Shown here: piece by piece, positions 25,287 through 32,814 of the stretch
How positions within the stretch are numbered: the stretch's first letter is position 1
Layout of the letters: each line of letters begins with the position of its first letter
NCBI GenBank assembly: GCA_037442025.1
Contig: JBBIRB010000026.1
Location: 1-36,988, forward strand
Reading direction: 5' to 3'
Length of the DNA: 36,988 nucleotides
DNA from: UBA2287 sp037442025
GTDB lineage: Bacteria > Bacteroidota > Bacteroidia > Bacteroidales > Tenuifilaceae
Program-made: the position numbers and the translations under genes
Notes under the pieces: generated by a model
What the model was told of the DNA's origin: nothing
Seen by the model: only the letters and a program-made list of their open reading frames with translations
The model's database searches: none

Positions 25287-26897
25287 TTAAGGAGTAACCG
25301 CTGAGGCTGCCTGAATGCACCTAACAGAATAGCCTTGGTAATACTCCGGTATCTCATAAAAAAAGTTTTGATTGATACTAGCGGAAAACCCATCGTTGTC
25401 TGAAAGTTTCATAACATTAGCTACCCATAGCCCTTCCATATAAAATGGTTGAGACCAAAAATTGGCTTCATAATGTACTCCATAAAAGTAAACATTTTCT
25501 GTTGCTCCGGCCTCAGCATCGAACCAGCCCGCAGGGAGAGCATTGAAACCCGTATTACTTTTATTCGACTTATTGTCCTTACCTCCCTTTAACATCCACC
25601 AATCGTAATTGGAATTATCAATTAAAGCTAAAGCATTGTATTGCCCACCAATAGTAGTAATGAGGGTTTGCCAATCCATGTAGGTTGGCAATCGCCACCC
25701 TATAGGACAAATGTTTTTATTGGTGTACTCGATTGCTTGCAATGAGTACAAATAACCCCAGGGATTTGCTGAATAAGGTTCCCCTTCGAACTGCGGCAAA
25801 TTGTATGGAAGCATATTTTCGAAAAGGGGGCTTAAAATGGGAGTTCCATCGTTATACTTGGTCGTTCTCAGGTTTTGGGCCATCCACAGTTGGGTACCAA
25901 TCCGCACGGTGGAGTATGTATTCCCATCGGCATCTTTAACTGGTAAAGTACCAATGGTGCCTCCTGTGAGCACATCTCCACTTACTACTACGTTACCCGC
26001 TGCTGAGAGGGTGTTCATTACAAACGTGCAATCGCGGCTAACAATAAAATAATTGTTGAAAGTTTTGGTTTGATCAACTAGCCCACCGATGGCAAAGCCT
26101 CCACGACTGCTCTTTTCTACACTGCCCTCGTCAATGGCAAAACGAATGCTATCGGGACGAAGAATCATGTAGTCGACCTGAGTAGCACCCTCTTTGGTTT
26201 GGTCAACCAGCCCACCAACAGCAAAACCGCCCCGATTGCTTTTCTCACTTCGAACAATGTTGAAGCGAACACTGTCGGGGAGAATGGTAAGGTAATTAAT
26301 CTCTTTACTGCCTTTAGTTTGGTCTACCAAGCCGCCAACAGCAAAGCCTCCACGATTACTCTTGGAGTTATCGCCAACATTAAAACGAACGCCATCTTCG
26401 TAAACAGCATAAACAATCTGGTTGTTGCTATTCCGAACTACAAAAATGGGGGCTTCGGGGTCGTGACCGGCTGCTGGTTTAACCTCAATGGCTCCCTTTG
26501 TTAGGCCTCCGGCCTTCAAAGCGTATGGCATGGATACAATTTGGCTAATCCCCATTAAAACAAATGTATTGCCACCAGCAGGGTCAATTTCAATTTTTAT
26601 GAAAATACCATCGTCCCAGGGTATTGAACCAAAATTTCCGGTTGGTAATGTGCCCCCCCCAACTTGTAAATTTACAATTCCCAAGGGGCTTGTAGTAATT
26701 TCGTGCAATTCAGTATATACCACATCGCCCGAAATGGATCCTGCTAACAACGTAATGCGCAATTTAACATTCTGGTTTGCAATGGCCTGTCCATTGGCAT
26801 TCCGAACCACAGCCTGATATGCAAATTTTTGCGGTACCTGAGCTATTAGTAAGCTTGTAACCACAAAAGTTAATAGAAGTAATAAAAATTTTCTCAT
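25287..26897 (-). CDS. Secreted FISUMP-domain protein, paralogue 1
   Basis: This protein has 536 residues from MRKFLLLLL; a start 10 codons upstream would spoil the signal peptide. After a signal peptide (cleaved near LLIAQ) comes an N-terminal beta domain (about 22-130, KFAYQAVVRNANGQ to VSMPYALKAG) common in secreted Bacteroidota proteins. Three tandem glycine-rich units follow (SNRGGFAVGGLVDQTK type) and then a C-terminal FISUMP domain (about 330-530: VRIGTQLWMAQNL, CPIGWRLPTYMDW, YSVRCIQ). The function is unknown; extracellular structural or adhesive roles are guesses. It lies 42 bases after paralogue 2 and shares a 57-base identical patch with it. No T9SS C-terminal sorting domain is seen. 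Confidence 0.85.
   Translation of the reverse strand: MRKFLLLLLTFVVTSLLIAQVPQKFAYQAVVRNANGQAIANQNVKLRITLLAGSISGDVVYTELHEITTSPLGIVNLQVGGGTLPTGNFGSIPWDDGIFIKIEIDPAGGNTFVLMGISQIVSMPYALKAGGLTKGAIEVKPAAGHDPEAPIFVVRNSNNQIVYAVYEDGVRFNVGDNSKSNRGGFAVGGLVDQTKGSKEINYLTILPDSVRFNIVRSEKSNRGGFAVGGLVDQTKEGATQVDYMILRPDSIRFAIDEGSVEKSSRGGFAIGGLVDQTKTFNNYFIVSRDCTFVMNTLSAAGNVVVSGDVLTGGTIGTLPVKDADGNTYSTVRIGTQLWMAQNLRTTKYNDGTPILSPLFENMLPYNLPQFEGEPYSANPWGYLYSLQAIEYTNKNICPIGWRLPTYMDWQTLITTIGGQYNALALIDNSNYDWWMLKGGKDNKSNKSNTGFNALPAGWFDAEAGATENVYFYGVHYEANFWSQPFYMEGLWVANVMKLSDNDGFSASINQNFFYEIPEYYQGYSVRCIQAASAVTP
26010..26360 (-). repeat. Three RGGFAxGG-LVDQTK units in FISUMP paralogue 1
   Basis: Unit 1 is 40 residues (26360-26241), unit 2 is 43 (26240-26112) and unit 3 is 34 (26111-26010). 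Each begins S-x-RGGFA(V/I)GGLVDQTK and ends in a strand such as LPDSVRFNI. A partial copy of the end pattern (YEDGVRFNV) precedes unit 1. Confidence 0.9.
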
Positions 26898-26939
26898 GGT
26901 TTTATGTATTAAATAAGAGTTTAACATGACTGTGTTACA

Positions 26940-28520
26940 TTACTGAATTTTAATGCATCGTATGGCATGAGCTTCAAGGGTTGTTGGGGTTAGTGGAAAT
27001 TCAACAGTATTGAAAGGATTTTGAGGCAACCCATCGCCAGAGCCTATTATGAAGACTTTCGATTCGGGATAAAGTGAAATAAATTCGGGCCTCGACCAGA
27101 AAGATGCGCTGGTGCCATAATTTAAAAATTCGTGGAACCAACCTGCAGCATGGAAACTAAAAACGTATCCGGTAGGACGTGAATTGAACCCATTGGGCTG
27201 AGTATTAGTAGGGTAATGCCAAAAATTTCGATCCTTAAGGGTACCGCCCGCCATTTCAAATCCACCCGATTGTTCAATCAGCTGCATCCAATCGGGAGCC
27301 GAAGGTAAACGCCAACCAATAGGGCAAACCTTTACAGGGTTGATATGTTGTAAATTATAAAGCAAGCCCCAACGCTGATCAGGAATAGGTGTTCCACTCG
27401 AGTCGCGGGGAACATGATATGGGTAAGCAGCAGTTATTGGACTAATTTGTATGGCATCTCCATCATTGTAACTTATTGATCGTAAGTTTTCGGCCATCCA
27501 AGTTTGGCTTCCTATTCGGATAGTTGGGTAAACATTACCATTATAGTCGGTTACAGGCCCAGAGGAAAGAGGAACAATACTTCCACCTGTAAAAATGTTA
27601 CCAGATACAGCAACATTCCCCGAAGCAACCAACGGTGTAGAAACGAAAGTACAATCGCGGTTTACGATAAAGTAATTGGAAAACGATTTGGTTTGGTCGA
27701 CCAAGCCTCCAATGGCAAAACCGCCTCGCCTGCTTTTATCTAAACTGCCCTCATCAATGGCAAAGCGAATGCTATCGGGACGAAGAATCATATAGTCGAC
27801 CTGACTTACACCCTCCCTGGTTTGGTCAACCAGCCCACCAACAGCAAAACCGCCCCGATTGCTTTTCTCACTTCCAATAATGTTGAAGCGAATGCTATCG
27901 GGGAGAATGGTAAGGTAGTTTACCTCCTTTCCGCCCTTGGTTTGGTCTACCAATCCGCCCACGGCAAAGCCCCCACGTGTGCTCTTGGCATTATCGCCAA
28001 CATTGAATCGAACCCCATCTTCGTAAACAGCATAAACAATCTGGTTGTTGCTATTTCGAACAATAAAGATGGGTGCTTCGGGGTTGTGACCTGCTGATGG
28101 TTTAACTTCAATAGCGCCTTTTGCAAGGCCTGCGGCCTTAATTGCATATGGAACAGATACTATTTGGCTGGTGCCTGAAGGAACAAAATTTCCCCCGCCA
28201 TTTGGGTCTACCTCAAATTTAATAAATACTTGCTCGTCCCAAGGCACGGTTAGGAAGTTTCCGGTGGTTAAAACTCCAGTGCCAACAACAATTGAAACTA
28301 CTCCTAATGGTGAAGTTACAACAGAGTGAACCTCTGAATACGCCGATTCTCCATCGATAGAGCCAACTAAAAGGGAAATTTTAACTGATACACTTTGACT
28401 TGCCAAGGGGTAGCCACTAGCATTCTTCACAAGTGCTTGATACAAAAAACCATTTGGAGCCTGCGAGTATACAACAGAAGTTAAAGCCAAAAGGATTAGG
28501 CAAAGTAGATTTTTTATCAT
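26940..28520 (-). CDS. Secreted FISUMP-domain protein, paralogue 2
   Basis: This protein has 526 residues from MIKNLLCLIL, chosen because it gives a standard signal peptide (cleaved near VVYSQ). The architecture equals that of paralogue 1: N-terminal beta domain ending VPYAIKAAG, three glycine-rich units and a C-terminal FISUMP domain (IRIGSQTWMAENLRSISYNDG, CPIGWRLPSAPDW, HAIRCIKIQ). The central repeats are nearly identical to paralogue 1 while signal peptide and C-terminal domain differ strongly. A good promoter precedes it and paralogue 1 follows after 42 bases, so the two probably form one transcript. Confidence 0.85.
   Translation of the reverse strand: MIKNLLCLILLALTSVVYSQAPNGFLYQALVKNASGYPLASQSVSVKISLLVGSIDGESAYSEVHSVVTSPLGVVSIVVGTGVLTTGNFLTVPWDEQVFIKFEVDPNGGGNFVPSGTSQIVSVPYAIKAAGLAKGAIEVKPSAGHNPEAPIFIVRNSNNQIVYAVYEDGVRFNVGDNAKSTRGGFAVGGLVDQTKGGKEVNYLTILPDSIRFNIIGSEKSNRGGFAVGGLVDQTREGVSQVDYMILRPDSIRFAIDEGSLDKSRRGGFAIGGLVDQTKSFSNYFIVNRDCTFVSTPLVASGNVAVSGNIFTGGSIVPLSSGPVTDYNGNVYPTIRIGSQTWMAENLRSISYNDGDAIQISPITAAYPYHVPRDSSGTPIPDQRWGLLYNLQHINPVKVCPIGWRLPSAPDWMQLIEQSGGFEMAGGTLKDRNFWHYPTNTQPNGFNSRPTGYVFSFHAAGWFHEFLNYGTSASFWSRPEFISLYPESKVFIIGSGDGLPQNPFNTVEFPLTPTTLEAHAIRCIKIQ
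27633..27983 (-). repeat. Three RGGFAxGG-LVDQTK units in FISUMP paralogue 2
   Basis: Units of 40 (27983-27864), 43 (27863-27735) and 34 residues (27734-27633), in the same order and lengths as in paralogue 1. Unit boundaries coincide exactly between the two genes. Confidence 0.9.
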
Positions 28521-28543
28521 AGTATAGTTTTTTTCATATCTAA

Positions 28544-28574
28544 CAAATTTAAAGCATAAAGTGGTAAAAGTCAA
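28544..28574 (-). promoter_or_regulatory. Candidate promoter for FISUMP paralogues 2 and 1
   Basis: On the minus strand TTG (28572-28574), 20 bases and a perfect TAAATTTG box (28544-28551). The box lies 23 bases before the chosen start of paralogue 2, which supports that start over the upstream ATG at 28574. Confidence 0.55.
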
Positions 28575-28639
28575 TTTAAACCAAAAAATAATGCATTATA
28601 ATTTTTTTCCAAAGTATTGAAGTGCCTATAATGATTTAT

Positions 28640-28675
28640 AATAAAAAAAGCGGATTACTTAGAGCAATCCGCTTT
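28640..28675 (-). terminator. Terminator after FISUMP paralogue 3
   Basis: A 10-base stem (28647-28656 with 28666-28675, including AAGCGGATT) with a 9-base loop is followed on the minus strand by seven Ts. It lies 25 bases beyond the stop of paralogue 3 and separates it from the promoter of paralogue 2. Confidence 0.85.
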
Positions 28676-28700
28676 GAAAAAGTATGTTGAATTCTATCCC

Positions 28701-30305
28701 TTACTTTCCAACCGCAGGTGTTTCTTCATTTTTTATACATCGAATCGACAATGCCACAACGTTATAGGGTATTTGTTCGAAGGAAACCATTTGAAAGGGC
28801 TCGTACATTTGGTCGGAGGAAAAAATTCTAAGTGCCTTAGATCCGTACATCCCTTCTATTTCCTCGGGCTGGGACCAAAAGGCTGTAGTCATCTTGTAGC
28901 CATTATAGCTGTAATCCCACGTACCTTCATTGTCGTACAAATCGAGCGCACCAGCCGGGCGTGCATTGAACCCGTTGGCAGGGTAGTAAACGGGGTCGAG
29001 CCACATATTTTGCTCCTTAAGGCTGGCTCCTGCATAGTTGAAGCCACCCGAATTCTGAATCAGAAAATTCCAGTCGTTAAAGGTTGGTAAACGCCAGCCG
29101 GTTGGGCAAATATTGTTGTTGTCGATAAACTGCATTGCATAGAGTAAGCCCCAGCGAGAATCGGTGAGAGGGTTTTGGAAAGAATCGACTGGAGTAAAAT
29201 AGGGCATTACAGAATTCAATTCAGCCGAAATGGGTATGGGAGTTCCATCGTTATACCTTTTTACTCTCAGGTTTTGGGCCATCCATATCTGGTTTCCAAT
29301 GCGAACGGTAGGATAAACGTTTCCTTCGATATCGGTAATAGGCGGTGTAGGGAGCGTTCCAACCGTTCCCCCAGTAAAAATATTACCCGAAACAAGAACA
29401 TCGCCCGTAGCTGCGAGTGTATTGGCCACATAAGTACAATCGCGATTTACCAAAAAGTAGTTACTAAAAGTTTTGGTTTGGTCAACAAGCCCCCCAATTG
29501 CGAAACCGCCCCTATTGCTTTTGATAGTTGTTGATTCGTCGATTGCAAAACGGATATTATCGGGTCGAAGGCTCATGTAATCGACCTGAGCAACACCATT
29601 CTTGGTTTGGTCAACTAAACCGCCTATGGCAAAGCCTCCCCTGTTACTTTTATTTGTTTGAACCAGATTGAACCGAACGCTATCGGGCTGAATGGTAAGG
29701 TAGTTAAGTTCTTTTCCTGCTTTGGTTTGGTCCACCAGGCTACCAACGGCAAAACCTCCGCGGCTACTTTTCGAACTATTACCAATGTTGAAACGTACGC
29801 CATCCTCGTACACAGCATAAACAATTTGGTTGTTGCTGTTGCGAACCACAAAAATAGGTTCGTCGGGGTTATGGCCTGCAGCGGGTTTTATTTCAACAGC
29901 ACCTTTTGCAAGGCCTCCGGCCTTTAGGGCATAGGGTACCGAAACAACCTGCGATCGACCCATTTCAACGAAGCTGCCACCATCGATAGCCATTTCAGCA
30001 ACAATAAAGATTCCTTCTTCCCATGGCACCTCTGCAATACTACCCAGTTCGGGAGTACCATCGCCAATATTAAAACTAACCACGCCCAATGGCGAAGTTG
30101 TTAAAGTATGTAACTCCTTATAAACGGGAGTTCCTTCAATGCTTCCGGAGAGCAATATTACTCTCAATTCTACATCGGTACTGGCAATAGCTACACCCGA
30201 TGCGTTTCGAACAACTGCCTGATAGGCAATTTTCTGGGGTACTTGCGAGAACCCATGAAGAACCGCAAGAGTTAAAAGGATTGATAGGTAGAGTAATCGT
30301 GCCAT
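28701..30305 (-). CDS. Secreted FISUMP-domain protein, paralogue 3
   Basis: This protein has 534 residues with a signal peptide (cleaved near HGFSQ), the same N-terminal beta domain (KIAYQAVVRNASGVAIA to VSVPYALKAG), three glycine-rich units and a C-terminal FISUMP domain (VRIGNQIWMAQNLRVKRYNDG, CPTGWRLPTFNDW, LSIRCIKNEE). Its repeats keep unit lengths 40, 43 and 34 but differ more from the other two at the DNA level, including G-S for G-G in unit 1. It is transcribed separately: it has its own terminator and a promoter region containing a perfect 19-base palindrome. Confidence 0.85.
   Translation of the reverse strand: MARLLYLSILLTLAVLHGFSQVPQKIAYQAVVRNASGVAIASTDVELRVILLSGSIEGTPVYKELHTLTTSPLGVVSFNIGDGTPELGSIAEVPWEEGIFIVAEMAIDGGSFVEMGRSQVVSVPYALKAGGLAKGAVEIKPAAGHNPDEPIFVVRNSNNQIVYAVYEDGVRFNIGNSSKSSRGGFAVGSLVDQTKAGKELNYLTIQPDSVRFNLVQTNKSNRGGFAIGGLVDQTKNGVAQVDYMSLRPDNIRFAIDESTTIKSNRGGFAIGGLVDQTKTFSNYFLVNRDCTYVANTLAATGDVLVSGNIFTGGTVGTLPTPPITDIEGNVYPTVRIGNQIWMAQNLRVKRYNDGTPIPISAELNSVMPYFTPVDSFQNPLTDSRWGLLYAMQFIDNNNICPTGWRLPTFNDWNFLIQNSGGFNYAGASLKEQNMWLDPVYYPANGFNARPAGALDLYDNEGTWDYSYNGYKMTTAFWSQPEEIEGMYGSKALRIFSSDQMYEPFQMVSFEQIPYNVVALSIRCIKNEETPAVGK
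29418..29768 (-). repeat. Three RGGFAxG-LVDQTK units in FISUMP paralogue 3
   Basis: Units at 29768-29649 (40 residues), 29648-29520 (43) and 29519-29418 (34). Same phasing as the other two paralogues, making nine units in the locus. Confidence 0.9.
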
Positions 30306-30331
30306 AGGTAAAGTGTTTGGTTAACTATTTT

Positions 30332-30350
30332 ATTTAGAATTATTCTAAAT
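30332..30350. promoter_or_regulatory. 19-base perfect palindrome, possible operator
   Basis: The sequence ATTTAGAATTATTCTAAAT has two perfect 9-base arms around one central base. It lies 26 bases before the start of paralogue 3 and just downstream of its candidate -7 box, near the expected start of transcription. Its inner TTAGAAT-n-ATTCTAA has the 7-1-7 shape of Fur-family boxes; regulator identity is inference only. Confidence 0.5.
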
Positions 30351-30383
30351 AAAACTAACCCTTTACGGCACTATTTGTTCAAA
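30350..30383 (-). promoter_or_regulatory. Candidate promoter for FISUMP paralogue 3
   Basis: On the minus strand TTTG (30380-30383), 22 bases and TAGTTTTA (30350-30357, one mismatch to TAnnTTTG). The spacing is at the long end of the accepted range. Confidence 0.42.
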
Positions 30384-30399
30384 ATACTTATTAAAAAAA

Positions 30400-30678
30400 T
30401 TAAGGATTATAAAGGTCGGGGTTACGAAACGAAATGATGCTTTTAGCCATATCGAGAGCAACTTCAGCCTCAGCAGAACTAGGATTCAATTCGTATGCAA
30501 TAGCAAAATCGTTGATGGCCCTTGCTATTTGGCCTTTCTGCCTATTCAATTTACCTCGCAAAAAATAGGCTTCATAATCGCATGGGTTTTGCTGAATTGC
30601 CTGATCGAGCAAATTACCCGCTTCGGTATAATTTCCCAAACCCATTTGGGTTTGAACCTCCTTCAGCATTATATTCAT
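30400..30678 (-). CDS. Small TPR protein
   Basis: This 92-residue protein consists of about two tetratricopeptide repeats: MGLGNYTEAGNLLDQAIQQNPCDYEAYFLRG, then LNRQKGQIARAINDFAIAYELNPSSAEAE. There is no signal peptide or other domain. The start codon overlaps the nadD stop by four bases (ATGA), so it is likely translationally coupled to nadD. It is the last gene of the yicC-gmk-nadD set. A binding partner is unknown; TPRs mediate protein-protein contacts. Confidence 0.82.
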   Translation of the reverse strand: MNIMLKEVQTQMGLGNYTEAGNLLDQAIQQNPCDYEAYFLRGKLNRQKGQIARAINDFAIAYELNPSSAEAEVALDMAKSIISFRNPDLYNP

Positions 30679-31265
30679 TGAGTTGGCGAGTTATAAAGAT
30701 TAAAACTCAAAATATAATCTAAAACACCTTTAGGCAAAAGTTGTTCGGGTCTTTCCCCATTAATAAATCGACTTCGAATACTTGTTGAACTTACATTAAA
30801 AAGAGGTGCATTAACAGGATGAACCCCGTACTTTATAACTAATTCGTACAAATTATAGCCCTCGCGAGGATATACTAGCAAGCAGTATTTTTCAAGCAAC
30901 TGGGTGTAATCCTTCCACTTTTCGATACTTGCCAGCGAGTCGGCACCAATTATTGGGTAAAATTGGTTTGCAGGGTATTTGAGGGATAGTAACTGAAGTG
31001 TTTCGATAGTGAACGAAGGGCGGGGCATTTCGAATTCCACTCTACATGCCCAAAAGGGCATTTCGGAGTTTTCGAGAGCAATCTCTACCATTCTGAGCCT
31101 ATGGTGTTCGGGTGCCAATTGGCTCGACTCCTTCAAAGGGTTATGGGGGCTGACTACAAACCATATTTCCTGCAAATTTTCATGAGTCAACACATAGCTG
31201 GCAATAGCCAAATGCCCATTATGTATGGGATTGAAGGAACCGAACAGTAAGCCTACCCTATTCAT
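30675..31265 (-). CDS. nadD: Nicotinate-nucleotide adenylyltransferase
   Basis: NadD (196 residues) adenylates nicotinate mononucleotide with ATP to deamido-NAD, in NAD synthesis. Motifs are GLLFGSFNPIHNGHLAIA (nucleotidyltransferase HxGH-type motif) at the N-terminus, FVVSPHNPLKE, PIIGADSLASIEKW in the middle and SSTSIRSRF near the C-terminus. Its start overlaps the gmk stop by eight bases and its stop overlaps the TPR start, so the three genes are very compact. Confidence 0.96.
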   Translation of the reverse strand: MNRVGLLFGSFNPIHNGHLAIASYVLTHENLQEIWFVVSPHNPLKESSQLAPEHHRLRMVEIALENSEMPFWACRVEFEMPRPSFTIETLQLLSLKYPANQFYPIIGADSLASIEKWKDYTQLLEKYCLLVYPREGYNLYELVIKYGVHPVNAPLFNVSSTSIRSRFINGERPEQLLPKGVLDYILSFNLYNSPTQ

Positions 31266-31827
31266 TGCCTATAAACAGGTTAACTCTTTCAATGGCTTGG
31301 CTAACGGCATGCTCCAGCTGATCGTTCACAATAATTGCATCGAACCGGTTGGCGTATGCCAACTCTTCTTGTGCCTTTCCAACCCTTTTATCGATACTCT
31401 CTGGTGTTTCGGTACCGCGGGCTGTAAGCCTTGCACGCAACTCGTCGATAGATGGAGGCATGATGAATAGGGCCAGAGCACGTTTTCCAAACATTTGTTT
31501 CAAGTTTACACCACCCTTAACATCAACATCAAAAGCAACATGATTACCCTTTGCCCAAATACGCTCCAGTTCGGAGTGTAAAGTACCATAGTATGAACCC
31601 GGATAAACCTCTTCCCATTCAACAAACTGGTTGTTTGCAATACGGGAACGAAACTCATCGACAGAAAGAAAATGGTAATCGTGTCCGTTCACTTCGCCAT
31701 TACGCATTGGCCTACTACATGCCGAAACCGAAAACTCCAAGTTAGAAAATACTTGCAGCAAGCGTTTTACAATGGTTGTTTTACCCGAACCCGATGGTGC
31801 CGAAAAAATTACAAGTTTCCCTTCCAT
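31258..31827 (-). CDS. gmk: Guanylate kinase
   Basis: Gmk (189 residues) phosphorylates GMP to GDP with ATP. It has the P-loop FSAPSGSGKTTIVKRL at residues about 8-23, the GMP-binding SVSACSRPMRNGEVNGHDYHF, YYGTLHSELE and the lid region RGTETPESIDKRV. It follows yicC by two bases, an association seen in many bacteria. Confidence 0.97.
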   Translation of the reverse strand: MEGKLVIFSAPSGSGKTTIVKRLLQVFSNLEFSVSACSRPMRNGEVNGHDYHFLSVDEFRSRIANNQFVEWEEVYPGSYYGTLHSELERIWAKGNHVAFDVDVKGGVNLKQMFGKRALALFIMPPSIDELRARLTARGTETPESIDKRVGKAQEELAYANRFDAIIVNDQLEHAVSQAIERVNLFIGNE

Positions 31828-31829
31828 GC

Positions 31830-32711
31830 CTAAAGAATATTGAGCAGTTGCTCCTTAATTTTTTCGAGTTCATCCTTCATTTGAACTACCACCTTCTGAA
31901 TGGCTACATGGTTGGCTTTAGAACCCAAAGTATTGATTTCGCGGCCCATTTCCTGGGCAATGAAACCCAGCTTGCGACCTACTGATTCCCTGGAATTGAT
32001 AGTTTCGATGAAATAGTTGCAATGGTTCAGCAGTCGAACCTTCTCCTCGTTCACATCGAGCCTTTCGAGGTAAAAAATGAGTTCTTGTTCGAACCTTTCA
32101 GGGTTGGGTTGCGCTTCGCTACCCAATTTGGCAAGTGCGTCGGTTAGTTTCTGACGGATTGTTGCAATCCGTTCCAGTTCAAATGGTGCTACACTGACTA
32201 GCAAGTCCTTAATGGTCATTACTTTCGAAACCAAATCGAAAGCGGTTGCCTTGCCCTCCTGCTCACGAAAATTATTAAAGTTTTCAATTGCTATTCGTAC
32301 TGCTTGGAAAAGGGCATTCCATTCTTCTTCAGCAACATCCTTTTTTTCGGTTTTAAGCACTTCGGGGAGCCTTAAAATGGAACTTAGTACCTGAGTGCTA
32401 TCGAACTCATTGCCCGTTTCGCGCGATATGGCATGCAGCTGTTCTAAATAGGATCGAAAAACGGCACTATTAATCTCGGGGACCGAAGCTGCTACTTCCT
32501 CCTCGAAGTTTATGAAGCAATCGATTTTCCCCCTGACCAGCTCCTGCGAAAGCAGGTTACGTATTTCGTACTCCTTTTCGCGGTAAATGTTTGGAATACG
32601 AAGTGTATTAATATCGAGCTGTTTGCTATTAAGAGATCGAATTTCGACAATTATTTTTTTTGAGTTGAACACTGCTTCGGCCTTACCAAAGCCAGTCATG
32701 GACATGGGCAT
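31830..32711 (-). CDS. yicC: YicC/YloC family endoribonuclease
   Basis: This 293-residue protein has the YicC N-terminal signature SMTGFGKAE, IEIRSLN(S/N)K-type VEIRSLNSKQLD and the conserved C-terminal DUF1732 segment (EKVRLLNHCNYFIETINSRESVGRKLGFIAQEMGREINTLGSKA). Homologues are endoribonucleases with roles in small-RNA turnover. The start may be at 32711 or two codons later at 32705 (MSMTGFG), which is the commoner form. It leads the yicC-gmk-nadD-TPR set. Confidence 0.93.
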   Translation of the reverse strand: MPMSMTGFGKAEAVFNSKKIIVEIRSLNSKQLDINTLRIPNIYREKEYEIRNLLSQELVRGKIDCFINFEEEVAASVPEINSAVFRSYLEQLHAISRETGNEFDSTQVLSSILRLPEVLKTEKKDVAEEEWNALFQAVRIAIENFNNFREQEGKATAFDLVSKVMTIKDLLVSVAPFELERIATIRQKLTDALAKLGSEAQPNPERFEQELIFYLERLDVNEEKVRLLNHCNYFIETINSRESVGRKLGFIAQEMGREINTLGSKANHVAIQKVVVQMKDELEKIKEQLLNIL

Positions 32712-32729
32712 ATACTATAATTTTTACAG

Positions 32730-32762
32730 TAAAAGTAGTTCAATTTGTCCGAAAACTCACAA
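32730..32762 (-). promoter_or_regulatory. Weak candidate promoter for yicC
   Basis: On the minus strand TTG (32760-32762), 22 bases and TACTTTTA (32730-32737, one mismatch). It would give a leader of roughly 12 bases before the yicC start. Confidence 0.3.
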
Positions 32763-32814
32763 TAGGAGAAATATATTGTACATATAATACATCGAATCAG
32801 GTGATTAATAAATT

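Noticed and set aside
25990..29770. CRISPR or other non-coding direct repeats
   Set aside because: The repeats are in frame, of 34-43 codons, and lie inside long open reading frames. There are no short identical repeats with unique spacers.
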